Origin: Hippophae tibetana
Lineage: Eukaryota; Streptophyta; Magnoliopsida; Rosales; Elaeagnaceae
NCBI GenBank assembly: GCA_037013495.1
Contig: CM072810.1
Coordinates: 50,082,843 to 50,146,842 of the forward strand
DNA: 64,000 bases
Direction: 5' to 3'
The translations under genes were made by a program, and so were the position numbers. This document shows, piece by piece, positions 1 to 11,700 of this stretch. Below the pieces are notes generated by a model that was given only the letters and a program-made list of their open reading frames with translations, was not told the DNA's origin and searched no databases. Positions within the stretch are counted from its first letter, which is position 1; the number at the start of each line of letters is the position of its first letter.

Positions 1-212
1 GTGTTTGTCTCACCATTTCCGTTGTACTTACTTTCTATTATATTGAAAAGAGCCGTAAGGGAGATATTTGTTCAAACAAATTGTTCTTTATTTATGTGTT
101 AAATCAATATATATTCTTCCAAAAAAATATTAGAAAAGTGAAAGGAAAAGGCTATTGTTCCCATTTTAAAAAAGAACAAAAGATTTGATAAATCGGAGTT
201 CCAACATTAAAG

Positions 213-578
213 TACGATAAATTTTTACTCTGTTATCGAAACAACTATTATAATATATCAAATTGAAGCCCGTACCGATTCAAACAATCTGATTTTGCCC
301 CACAAAGGAACCACCTTTTTGTACGCAAATTCCATCGTTTACATCATTTACCGACAGCTTTAAGTGTTTGCCTCACAATTTCCGTTGTACTTACTTTCTA
401 TTTTTTTCAAAAGTGCCGTAAAGAAGATTTTGGTGCAAACAAAGGGTTCTTTATTTATGCGTTCAATCAATATCTCTGCTTCCAAAAAACAAATAAGGGA
501 AGAGAAAAAGAAAGGAGGTACTGTTCACATTTTAAAAAAGAATAAAACATTTGATAAATCGCAATTTCAACTTTAAAA
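213..578. repeat. Type A monomer (first complete example, 366 bp)
   Basis: Type A is recognised by 'tggccccaaaaaggaacc' or a close variant in its left half. Its right half has 'ctattttattcaaaagtgcc', 'gtaaagaagattttggtgc', 'gcgttcaatcaatatcta' and a long purine run (here 495-518), and it ends in 'aaatcgcaatttcaacttt'. Its left half is close to type C and its right half is its own. It precedes B in nearly every repeat. From about 35.8 kb onward A carries 'attcataagt' in place of 'attcaaaagt', a useful marker of the right-hand family. Confidence 0.93.
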
Positions 579-940
579 GATGATAACTTTTGACTCGGGT
601 ATTGAAACGACTATATTATTGTATGAAACCGAAGCTCTTACCGATTCACACAATATGAGATGGCCTAAAATTTGGAATATCATTTTTGTACCTAAATTTC
701 ACCATTTACATCATTTATTGAGGGTTTTTAGTTTTTTGCCCACCATTTCCGTTGTACTTACTTTCGATTTTATTCAAAAGATCCGTAAAGGAGATATTGG
801 TGCAAAAAAGGGTTATTTATTTATGTGTTCAATACATATATATTCCTCCAAAAAAAATGAGTAAAGAAAAAGGAAAAGGCTACTGTTCTCATTTAAAAAA
901 GGAACAAAATATTTGATAAATCGGAGTTCCAACTTTAAAC
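579..940. repeat. Type B monomer (first complete example, 362 bp)
   Basis: Type B starts 'gatgataacttttgactc', then 'attgaaacgactatatta', 'agctcttagcgattcacac' and 'tttggaatatcatttttg'. Its right half has 'ttactttcgattttattc' and 'ggagatattggtgcaaac', then 'aatgagtaaagaaaaagg'. The left half is strongly diverged from A and C, while the right half aligns with both. A frame of 93-119 codons beginning at the ATG is open in most copies, but its amino acids vary freely and some copies break it, as at 32,040 (no ATG), 56,455 and 63,018 (stop). It is therefore not annotated as a gene. Confidence 0.93.
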
Positions 941-1304
941 GATGATAAACTTTTACATGCATATCGATACAACTATTTTAATATATCAAAATGAAACCCG
1001 TACCGATTCAAAAAATCTGATGTGGCCTCACAAAGGAACCACATTTTTGTACCCAAATTCCATCGTTTACATCATTTACCGAGGGTTTTAAGTGTTTGTC
1101 TTACCATTTCCGTTGTACTTACTTTCTATAATATTGAAAAGAGCCGTAAAGGAGATATTTGTCCAAACAAATTGTTCTTTATTTATGTGTTAAATCAATA
1201 TATATTCTTCCAAAAAAAATATGAGAAAAGTGAAGGGAAAAGGCTGTTGTTTCCATTTTAAAAAGGAACAAAACATTTGATAAATCGGAGTTCCAACATT
1301 AAAG
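941..1304. repeat. Type C monomer (first complete example, 364 bp)
   Basis: Type C starts 'gatgataaacttttac' or 'gacgataaa', then 'tgcatatcgagacaacta', 'aaaaaatctgatgtggcc' and 'ttttgtacccaaattcc'. Its right half has 'ctattatattgaaaag' (or 'ctataatattgaaaag'), 'atatttgtccaaacaaat' and 'gtgttaaatcaatatata', and it ends 'cggagttccaacattaaa'. It follows B and precedes A. The left half resembles A; the right half is distinct. Copies right of about 35.5 kb mostly read 'atatttttccaaac', which removes a short dyad found in the left copies. Confidence 0.93.
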
Positions 1305-2033
1305 GACGATAAATTTTTACTCTGTTATCGAAACAACTATTATAATATATCAAATTGAAGCCCGTACCGATTCAAACAATCTGATTTTGCCCCACAAAGG
1401 AACCACCTTTTTGTACGCAAATTCCATCGTTTACATCATTTACCGACAGGTTTAAGTGTTTGTCTCACAATTTCCGTTGTACTTACTTTCTATTTTTTTC
1501 AAAAGTGCCGTAAAGAAGATTTTGGTGCAAACAAAGAGTTCTTTATTTATGCGTTAAATCAAAATCTATGCTTCCAAAAAACAAAGAAGGGATGAGAAAA
1601 AGAAAGGAGGTATTGTTCACATTTTAAAAAAGAATAAAACATTTGATAAATCGCAATTTCAATTTTAAAAGATGATAACTTTTGACTCGTGTATTGAAAC
1701 GACTATATTATTATATGAAACCAAAGCTCTTAGCGATTCACACAATATGAGATGGCCTAAAATTTGGAATATCATTTTTGTACCTAAATTTCACCATTTA
1801 CATAATTTATTCAGGGTTATTAGTTTTTTGCCCACCATTTCCGTTGTACTTACTTTCGATTTTATTCAAAAGAGCCATAAAGGAGATATTGGTGCAAACA
1901 AAGGGTCCTTTATTTATGTGTTCAATCCCAATATATTCTTCCAAAAAAAAAAGAGTAAAGAAAAAGGAAAAGGCTAGTGTTCCCATTTAAAAAAGGAAAA
2001 CACATTTGATAAATCGGAGTTACAACTTTAAAC

Positions 2034-2399
2034 GACGATAAAAGTTTACTTGCATATCGAGACAACTATTTTAATATATCAAATTGAAGTCCGTACTGAT
2101 TCAAAAAATATGATGTGGCCCCACAAAGGAACCACATTTTTGAACCCAAATTCCATCGTTTACATCATTTACCGAGGGTCTTAAGTGTTTGTCTCACAAT
2201 TTCCGTTGTACTTACTTTCTATTTTATTCAAAAGTGCCGTAAAGAATATTTTGGTGCAAACAAAGGGTTATTTATTTATGCGGTCAATCAATATCTATGC
2301 TTCCAAAAAACAAATAAGGGAAGAGAAAAAGAAAGGAGGTACTGTTCACATTTTAAAAAAGAATAAAACATTTGATAACTCGCAATTTCAACTTTAAAA
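2034..2399. repeat. C/A hybrid monomer making a 729-bp dimer
   Basis: It begins as type C ('gcatatcgagacaacta', 'gatgtggccccacaaagg') and ends as type A ('ctattttattcaaaag', 'gcggtcaatcaatatcta', purine run). The switch lies between about 2,150 and 2,230, around 'gagggtcttaagtg'. B(1,672) is therefore followed by B(2,401) after only two monomers. An unequal exchange between a C and an A one monomer apart would give exactly this. Confidence 0.88.
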
Positions 2400-2759
2400 G
2401 ATGATAACTTTTGACTCCGGTATTGGAACGACTATATTATTGTATGAAACCGAAGCTCTTAGCGATTCACACAATATGAGATGGCCTCAATTTTGGAATA
2501 TCATTTTTGTACCTAAATTTCACCATTTACATCATTTATTGAGGGATTTTAGTTTTTTGCCCACCATTTCGGTTGTACTTACTCTCGATTTTATTCAAAA
2601 GAGCAGTAAAGGAGATATTGGTGTAAACAAGGGTCCTTTATTTATGTGTTCAATCCCTATATATTCTTCCAAAAAAATGAGTAAAGAAAAAGGAAAAGGC
2701 TATTGTTCCCATTTAAAAAAGGAAAAAACATTTGATAAATTGGAGTTCTAACATTAAAC

Positions 2760-3124
2760 GACGATAAACTTTTACTTGCATATCGAGAAAACTATTATAA
2801 TATATCAAAATGAAGATCGTACCGTTTCAAACAATTGGATTTGGCCCCATAGAGGAACCACATATTTGTTCGCAAATTCCAACGTTTACATCATTTCCCG
2901 AGGGTTTTAAATGTTTGTCTAACCATTTCCGTTGTACTTACTTTCTATTATATTGAAAAGAGCCGTAAAGGAGATATTTGTCCAAACAAATTGTTCTTTA
3001 TTTATGTCTTAAATCAATATATATTCTTCCAAAAAAAATATGAGAAAAGTGAAAGGAAAAGGCTATTGTTCCCATTTTAAAAAGGAACAAAACATTTGAT
3101 AAATCGGAGTTCCAACATTAAAGT
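2760..3124. repeat. C' monomer, a diverged C subtype
   Basis: This C-position monomer has 'atcgagaaaactattata', 'tgaagatcgtacc', 'acaattggatttggcccc', 'atagaggaaccacatattt' and 'ttccaacgtttacatc' in its left half. Its right half is ordinary C. Equivalent copies lie near 7,850-8,214, 17,511-17,875 and 20,419-20,782. Only the 'gaagatcg' end of this signature is found in most C monomers of 24.8-31.4 kb and again near 34.2 and 35.3 kb, so that group looks like C'/C recombinants. Confidence 0.82.
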
Positions 3125-5092
3125 ACGATAAATTTGTACTCCGTTATCGAAACAACTATTATAATATATCAAAATGAAGCCCGTACCGATTCAAACAATC
3201 TGATTTGGCCCCAAAAAGGAACCACATTTTTGTACGCAAATTCCATCGTTTACATCATTTATCGAGGGTTTTAAGTGTTTGTCTCACAATTTCCGTTGTA
3301 CTTACTTTCTATTTTATTCAAAAGTGCCGTAAAGAAGATTTTGGTGCAAAAAAGGGTTCTTTATTTATGCGTTCAATCAATATCTATGCTTCCAAAAAAC
3401 AAATAAGGGAAGAGAAAAAGAAAGGAGTTACTGTTCACATTTTAAAAAAGAATAAAACATTTGATAAATCGCAATTTCAAATTTAAAAGATGATAACTTT
3501 TAACTCCGGTATTGAAACGACTATATTATTGTATGAAACTGAAGCTCTTACCGATTCACACAATATGAGATGGCCTCAAATTTGGAATATCATTTTTGTA
3601 CCTAAATTTCACCATTTACATCATTTATTGAGGCTTTTTAGTTTTTTGCCCACCATTTCCGTTGTACTTACTTTCGATTTTATTTAAAAGATCCGTAAAG
3701 GAGATATTGGTGCAAAAAAGGGTTATTTATTTATGTGTTCAATACATATATATTCCTCCAAAAAAATGAGTAAAGAAAAAGGAAAAGGCTACTGTTCCCA
3801 TTTAAAAAAGGAACAAAATATTTGATAAATCGGAGTTCCAACTTTAAACGATGATAAACTTTTACATGCATATCGAGACAACTATTTTAATATATCAAAA
3901 TGAAACCCGTTCCGATTCAAAAAATCTGATGTGGCCTCACAAAAGAATCACATTTTTGTACCCCAATTCTATCGTTTACATCATTTACCGAGGGTTTTAA
4001 GTGTTTGTCTCACCATTTCCGTTGTACTTACTTTCTATAATATTGAAAAGAGCCGTAAAGGAGATATTTGTCCAAACAAATTGTTCTTTATTTATGTGTT
4101 AAATCAATATATATTCTTCCAAAAACAATATGAGAAAAGTGAAGGGAAAAGGCTATTGTTTCCATTTTAAAAAGCAACAAAACATTTGATAAATCGGAGT
4201 TCCAACATTAAAGGACGATAAATTTTTACTCTATTATCGAAACAACTATTATAATATATCAAATTGAAGCCCGTACCGATTCAAACAATCTGATTTTGCC
4301 CCACAAAGGAACCACCTTTTTGTACGCAAATTCCATCGTTTACATCATTTACCGACAGCTTTAAGTGTTTGTCTCACAATTTCCGTTGTACTTACTTTCT
4401 ATTTTTTTCAAAAGTGTCGTAAAAAGATTTTGGTGCAAACAAAGAGTTCTTTATTTATGCGTTGAATCAAAATCTATGCTTCCAAAAAACAAATAAGGGA
4501 AGAGAAAAAGAAAGGAGGTATTGTTCACATTTTAAAAAAGAATAAAACATTTGATAAATCGCAATTTCAATTTTAAAAGATGATAACTTTTGACTCGGGT
4601 ATTGAAACAACTATATTATTATATGAAACCAAAGCTCTTAGCGATTCACACAATATGAGATGGCCTAAAATTTGGAATATCATTTTTGTACCTAAATTTC
4701 ACCATTTACATAATTTATTGAGGGTTTTTAGTTTTTTGCCCACCATTTCCGTTGTACTTACTTTCGATTTTATTCAAAAGAGTCATAAAGGAGATATTGC
4801 TGCAAGCAAAGGTTCCTTTATTTATGTGTTCAATCCCTATATATTCTTCCAAAAAAAATGAGTAAAGAAAAAGGAAAAGGCTACTGTTCACATTTAAAAG
4901 AGACACAAAACATTTGATAAATCGGAGTTCCAACTTTAAACGACGATAAAATTTTACTTCCATATCGAGACAACTATTATAATATATCAAAATGAAGCCC
5001 GTACCGATTCAAAAAATCTGATCTGGCCCCACAAAGGAAGCACATTTTTGTACCCAAATTCTATCGTTTACATCATTTACCGAGGGTTTTAA

Positions 5093-8000
5093 GTGTTTGT
5101 CTCACCATTTCCGTTGTACTTACTTTCTATTATATTGAAAAGAGCCGTAAGGGAGATATTTGTTCAAACAAATTGTTCTTTATTTATGTGTTAAATCAAT
5201 ATATATTCTTCCAAAAAAATATTAGAAAAGTGAAAGGAAAAGGCTATTGTTCCCATTTTAAAAAAGAACAAAAGATTTGATAAATCGGAGTTCCAACATT
5301 AAAGTACGATAAATTTTTACTCTGTTATCGAAACAACTATTATAATATATCAAATTGAAGCCCGTACCGATTCAAACAATCTGATTTTGCCCCACAAAGG
5401 AACCACCTTTTTGTACGCAAATTCCATCGTTTACATCATTTACCGACAGCTTTAAGTGTTTGTCTCACAATTTCCGTTGTACTTACTTTCTATTTTTTTC
5501 AAAAGTGCCGTAAAGAAGATTTTGGTGCAAACAAAGGGTTCTTTATTTATGCGTTCAATCAATATCTCTGCTTCCAAAAAACAAATAAGGGAAGAGAAAA
5601 AGAAAGGAGGTACTGTTCACATTTTAAAAAAGAATAAAACATTTGATAAATCGCAATTTCAACTTTAAAAGATGATAACTTTTGACTCGGGTATTGAAAC
5701 GACTATATTATTGTATGAAACCGAAGCTCTTACCGATTCACACAATATGAGATGGCCTAAAATTTGGAATATCATTTTTGTACCTAAATTTCACCATTTA
5801 CATCATTTATTGAGGGTTTTTAGTTTTTTCCCACCATTTCCGTTGTACTTACTTTCGATTTTATTCAAAAGAGCCAAAAAGGAGATATTGCTGCAAACAA
5901 AGGGTCCTTTATTTATGTGTTCAATCCCTATATATTCCTCCAAAAAAATGAGTAAAGAAAAAGGAAAAGGCTACTGTTCCCATTTAAAAAAGGAACAAAA
6001 TATTTGATAAATCGGAGTTCCAACTTTAAACGATGATAAACTTTTACATGCATATCGATACAACTATTTTAATATATCAAAATGAAACCCGTACCGATTC
6101 AAAAAATCTGATGTGGCTCACAAAGGAACCACATTTTTGTACCCAAATTCCATCATTTACATCATTTACCGAGGGTTTTAAGTGTTTGTCTTACCATTTC
6201 CGTTGTACTTACTTTCTATAATATTGAAAAGAGCCGTAAAGGATATTTGTCCAAACAAATTGTTCTTTATTTATGTGTTAAATCAATATATATTCTTCCA
6301 AAAAAAATATGAGAAAAGTGAAGGGAAAATGCTATTGTTTCCATTTTAAAAAGGAACAAAACATTTGATAAATCGGAGTTCCAACATTAAAGGACGATAA
6401 ATTTTTATTCTGTAATCGAAACAACTATTATAATATATCAAATTGAAGCCCGTACCGATTCAAACAATCTGATTTTGCCCCACAAAGGAACCACCTTTTT
6501 GTACGCAAATTCCATCGTTTACATCATTTACCGACAGCTTTAAGTGTTTGTCTCACAATTTCCGTTGTACTTACTTTCTATTTTTTTCAAAAGTGCCGTA
6601 AAGAAGATTTTGGTGCAAACAAAGAGTTCTTTATTTATGCGTTCAATCAAAATCTATGCTTCCAAAAAACAAATAAGGGAAGAGAAAAAGAAAGGAGGTA
6701 TTGTTCACATTTTAAAAAAGAATAAAACATTTGATAAATCGCAATTTCAATTTTAAAAGATGATAACTTTTGACTCGGGTATTGAAACGACTATATTATT
6801 ATATGAAACCGAAGCTCTTAGCGATTCACACAATATGAGATGGCCTAAAATTTGGAATATCATTTTTGTACCTAAATTTCACCATTTACATAATTTATTC
6901 AGGGTTATTAGTTTTTTGCCCACCATTTGCGTTGTACTTACTTTCGATTTTATTCAAAAGAGCCGTAAAGGAGATATTGGTGCAAAAAAAGGGTCCTTTA
7001 TTTATGTGTTCAATCCCTATATATTCTTCCAAAAAAAAAAGAGTAAAGAAAAAGAAAAAGGCTATTGTTCGCATTTAAAAAAGGAGAAAACATTTGATAA
7101 ATCGGAGTTACAACTTTAAACGACGATAAAATTTTACTTGCATATCGAGACAACTATTTTAATATATCAAAATGAAGCCCGTACCGATTAAAAAAATATG
7201 ATGTGGCCCCACAAAGGAACCACATTTTTGAACCCAAATTCCATCGTTTACATCATTTACCGAGGGTCTTAAGTGTTTGTCTCACAATTTCCGTTGTACT
7301 TACTTTCTATTTTATTCAAAAGTGCCGTAAAGAAGATTTTGGTGCAAACAAAGGGTTCTTTATTTATGCGTTCAATCAATATCTATGCTTCCAAAAATAA
7401 AATAAGGGAAGAGAAAAAGAAAGGAGGTACTGTTCACATTTTAAAAAAGAATAAAACATTTGATAAATCACAATTTCAACTTTAAAAGATGATAACTTTT
7501 GACTCCGGTATTGGAACGACTATATTATTGTATGAAACCGAAGCTCTTAGCGATTCACACAATATGAGATGGCCTCAAATTTGGAATATCATTTTTGTAC
7601 CTAAATTTCACCATTTACATCATTTATTGAGGCTTTTTAGTTTTTTGCCCACCATTTCCGTTGTACTTACTCTCGATTTTATTCAAAAGAGTCGTAAAGG
7701 AGATATTGGTGCAAACAAGGGTCCTTTATTTATGTGTTCAATCCCTATATATTCTTCCACAAAAAATGAGTAAAGAAAAAGGAAAAGGCTACTGTTCCCA
7801 TTTAAAAAAGGAAAAAACATTTGATAAATTATAGTTCCAACTTTAAACGACGATAAACTTTTACTTGCATATCGAGAAAACTATTATAATATATCAAAAT
7901 GAAGATCGTACCGATTCAAACAATTGGATTTGGCCCCATAGAGGAACCACATATTTGTTCGCAAATTCCAACGTTTACATCATTTACCGAGGGTTTTAAG

Positions 8001-8770
8001 TGTTTGTCTCACTATTTCCGTTGTACTTACTTTCTATTATATTGAAAAGAGCCGTAAAGGAGATATTTGTCCAAACAAATTGTTCTTTATTTATGTGTTA
8101 AATCAATATATATTCTTCCAAAAAAAATATGAGAAAAGTGAAAGGAAAAGGCTATTGTTCCCATTTTAAAAAGGAACAAAACATTTGATAAATCGGAGTT
8201 CCAACATTAAAGTACGATAAATTTGTACTCCGTTATCGAAATAACTATTATAATATATCAAAATGAAGCCCGTACCGATTCAAACAATCTGATTTGGCCC
8301 CAAAAAGGAACCACATTTTTGTACGCAAATTCCATCGTTTACATCATTTATCGAGTGTTTTAAGTGTTTGTCTCACAATTTCCGTTGTACTTACTTTCTA
8401 TTTTATTCAAAAGTTCCGTAAAGAAGATTTTGGTGCAAACAAAGGGTTCTTTATTTATACTTTCAATCAATATCTATGCTTCCAAAAAACAAATAAGGGA
8501 AGAGAAAAAGAAAGGAGTTACTGTTCACATTTTAAAAAGGAATAAAACATTTGATAAATCGCAATTTCAACTTTAAGAGATGATAACTTTTAACTCCGGT
8601 ATTGAAACGACTATATTATTGTATGAAACTGAAGCTCATAGCGATTCACACAATATGAGATGGCCTCAAATTTGGAATATCATTTTTGTACCTAAATTTC
8701 ACCATTTACATTATTTATTGAGGCTTTTTAGTTTTTTTCCCACCATTTCCGTTGTACTTACTTTCGATTT
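5093..8770. repeat. 14-monomer superblock, copy 2 (partial)
   Basis: This repeats 1-3,700 with the same order of subtypes, dimer and C' monomer. B starts pair as 580/5672, 1672/6760, 2401/7489 and 3490/8580. The match fades within the B monomer at 8,580, whose right half reads 'aacaaagggtccttt' where its partner at 3,490 has the 'aaaaaagggttattt' variant. A patch at about 5,826-5,930 also departs from copy 1 and resembles the B monomer at 4,580. Confidence 0.78.
7122..7487. repeat. C/A hybrid monomer making a 729-bp dimer (superblock copy)
   Basis: This is the same hybrid as at 2,034-2,399, 5,088 bp further on. It shares 'tttgaacccaaattcc' and 'gggtcttaagtg', so it was copied with the superblock and did not arise a second time. 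Confidence 0.87.
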
Positions 8771-11700
8771 TATTCAAAAGATCCGTAAAGGAGATATTGG
8801 TGCAAACAAAGGGTCCTTTACTTATGTGTTCAATCCCTATATATTCCTCCAAAAAAATGAGTAAAGAAAAAGGAAAAGGCTATTGTTCCCATTTAAAAAA
8901 GGAACAAAATATTTGATAAATCGCAGTTCCAACTTTAAACGACGATAAAATTTACTTGCATATCGAGACAACTATTTTAATATATCAAAATCAAGCCCGT
9001 ACCGATTCAAAAAATCTGATGTGGCCTCACAAAGGAACCACATTTTTGTACCCAAATTCCATCGTTTGCATCATTTACCGAGGGGTTTAAGTGTTTGTCT
9101 CACCATTTCCGTTGTACTTACTTTCTATTATATTGAAAAGAGCCGTAAAGGACATATTTGTTCAAACAAATTGTTCTTTATTTATGTGTTAAATCAATAT
9201 ATATTCTTCCAAAACAATATGAGAAAAGTTAAATGAAAAAGCTATTGTTCCTATTTTAAAAAGGAACAAAACATTTGATAAATTGGAGTTCCAACATTAA
9301 AGGACGATAAATTTTTACTCTGTTATCGAAACAACTATTATAATATATCAAAATGAAGCCCGTACCGATTCCAACAATCTGATTTGGCCCCAAAATGGAA
9401 CCACATTTTTGTACGCAAATTCCATCGTTTACATCATTTACCGAGGGTTTTAAGTTTTTGTCTCACAATTTCCGTTGTACTTACTTTCTATTTTATTCAA
9501 AAGTGTCGTAAAGATGATTTTGGTGCAAACAAAGGGTTCTTTATTTATGCGTTCAATCAATATCTATGCTTCCAAAAAAAAAATAAGGGAAGAGAAAAAG
9601 AAAGGATGTACTGTTCACATTTTAAAAAAGAATAAAACATTTGATAAATCGCAATTTCAACTTTAAAAGATGATAACTTTTAACTCCGGTGTTGAAACGA
9701 CTATATTATTGTATGAAACCGAAGCTCTTAGCGATTCACACAATATGAGATGGCCTCAAATTTGGAATATCATTTTTGTACCTAAATTTCACCATTTACA
9801 TCATTTATTGAGGCTTTTTAGTTTTTTGCCCACCATTTTCGTTGTACTTACTCTCGATTTTATTCAAAAGAGCCGTAAAGGAGATATTGGTGGAAACAAA
9901 GGGTTCTTTATTTATGTCTTCAATCCCTATATATTCTTCCAAAAAAAATGAGTAAAGAAAAAGGAAAAGGCTACTGTTCCCATTTAAAAAAGGAAAAAAC
10001 ATTTGATAAATTGGAGTTCCAACTTTAAACGACGATAAACTTTTACTTGCATATCAAGAAAACTATTATAATATATCAAAATGAAACCTGTACCGATTCA
10101 AAAAATCTGATGTGGCCTCACAAAGGAACCACATTTTTGTACCCAAATTCCATCGTTTACATCATTTACCGAGGGTTTTAAGTGTTTGTCTCACCATTTC
10201 CGTTGTACTTACTTTCTATAATATTGAAAAGAGCCGTAAAGGAGATATTTGTCCAAAAAAATTGTTCTTTATTTATGTGTTAAATCAATATATATTCTTC
10301 CAAAAAAAAGATGAGAAAAGTGAATGGAAAAGGCTATTGTTTCCATTTTTAAAAGGAACAAAACATTTGATAAATCGGAGTTCCAACATTAAAGGACGAT
10401 AAATTTTTACTCTGTTATCGAAACAACTATTATAATATCTCAAAATGAAGCCTGTACCGATTCAAACAATCTAATTTGGCCCCAAAAAGGAACCACATTT
10501 TTGTACGCAAATTGCATCGTTTACATCATTTATCGAGGGTTTTAAGTATTTGTCTCACAATTTCCGATGTACTTACTTTTTATTTTATTCAAAAGTGCCG
10601 TAAAGAAGATTTTGGTGAAAACAAAGGGTTCTTTATTTATGCATTCAATCAATATCTTTGCTTCCAAAAAACAAATAAGGGAAGAGAAAAAAAAGGAGGT
10701 ACTGTTCCTATTTTAAAAACGAATAAAATATTTGATAAATCGCAATTTCAACTTTAAAAGATGATAACTTTTAACTCCGGTGTTGAAACGACTATATTAT
10801 TGTATGAAACCGAAGCTCTTAGCGATTCACACAATATGATATGGCCTCAAATTTGGAATATCATTTTTGTACCTAAATTTGGCCATTTACATCATTTATT
10901 GAGGCTTTTTAGTTTTTTGCCCACCATTTCCGTTGTACTTACTTTCGATTTTATTCAAAAGATCCGTAAAGGAGATATTGGTGCAAAAAAGGGTTATTTA
11001 TTTATGTGTTCAATATATATTTATTCTTCCAAAAAAAATGAGTAAAGAAAAAGGAAAAGGCTACTGTTCCCATTTTAAAAAGGAACAAAATATTTGATAA
11101 ATCGGAGTTCCAACTTTAAACGATGATAAACTTTTACATGCATATCGAGACAACAATTTTAATATATCAAAATGAAACCCGTACCGATTCAAAAAAATCT
11201 GATGTGGCCTCATAAGGGAACCAAATTTTTGTACCCAAATTCCATCGTTTACATCATTTACCGAGGGTTTTAAGTGTTTGTCTCACCATTTCCGTTGTAC
11301 TTACTTTCTATAATATTGAAAAGAGCCGTAAAGGAGATATTTGTCCAAACAAATTGTTCTTTATTTATGTGTTAAATCAATATATATTCTACCAAATAAA
11401 ATATGAGAAAAGTGAATGGAAAAATCTATTGTTTCCATTTTATAAAAGGAACAAAACATTTGATAAATCGGAGTTCCAACATTAAAGGACGATAAATGTT
11501 TACTCTATTATCGAAACAACTATTATAATATATCAAATTGAAGCCCGTACCGATTCAAACAATCTGATTCGGCCTCAAAAAGGAACCACATTTTTGTACG
11601 CAAATTCCATCGTTTACATCATTTACCGAGGGTTTTAAGTGTTTGTCTCACAATTTCCGTTGTACTTACTTTCTATTTTATTCAAAAGTGCCGTAAAGAA

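Larger units (their letters stand above)
1..5092. repeat. 14-monomer superblock, copy 1 (~5.09 kb)
   Basis: The stretch from 1 to about 3,700 recurs at an offset of 5,088-5,092 bp (14 monomers). It includes the short dimer at 1,672-2,400 and the unusual C' monomer near 2,760. The offset drifts by a few bases because of small indels. The remaining 3,700-5,092 consists of ordinary trimers (B at 4,580) and is not clearly repeated at this offset. The true start of the block lies outside the window. Confidence 0.8.

Noticed and set aside
511..519. Shine-Dalgarno-like 'aaaggaggt' in type A monomers
   Set aside because: It lies inside the purine tract, with no start codon at a suitable distance; the next ATG is that of B, about 60 bases away. 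The context is a eukaryotic satellite.
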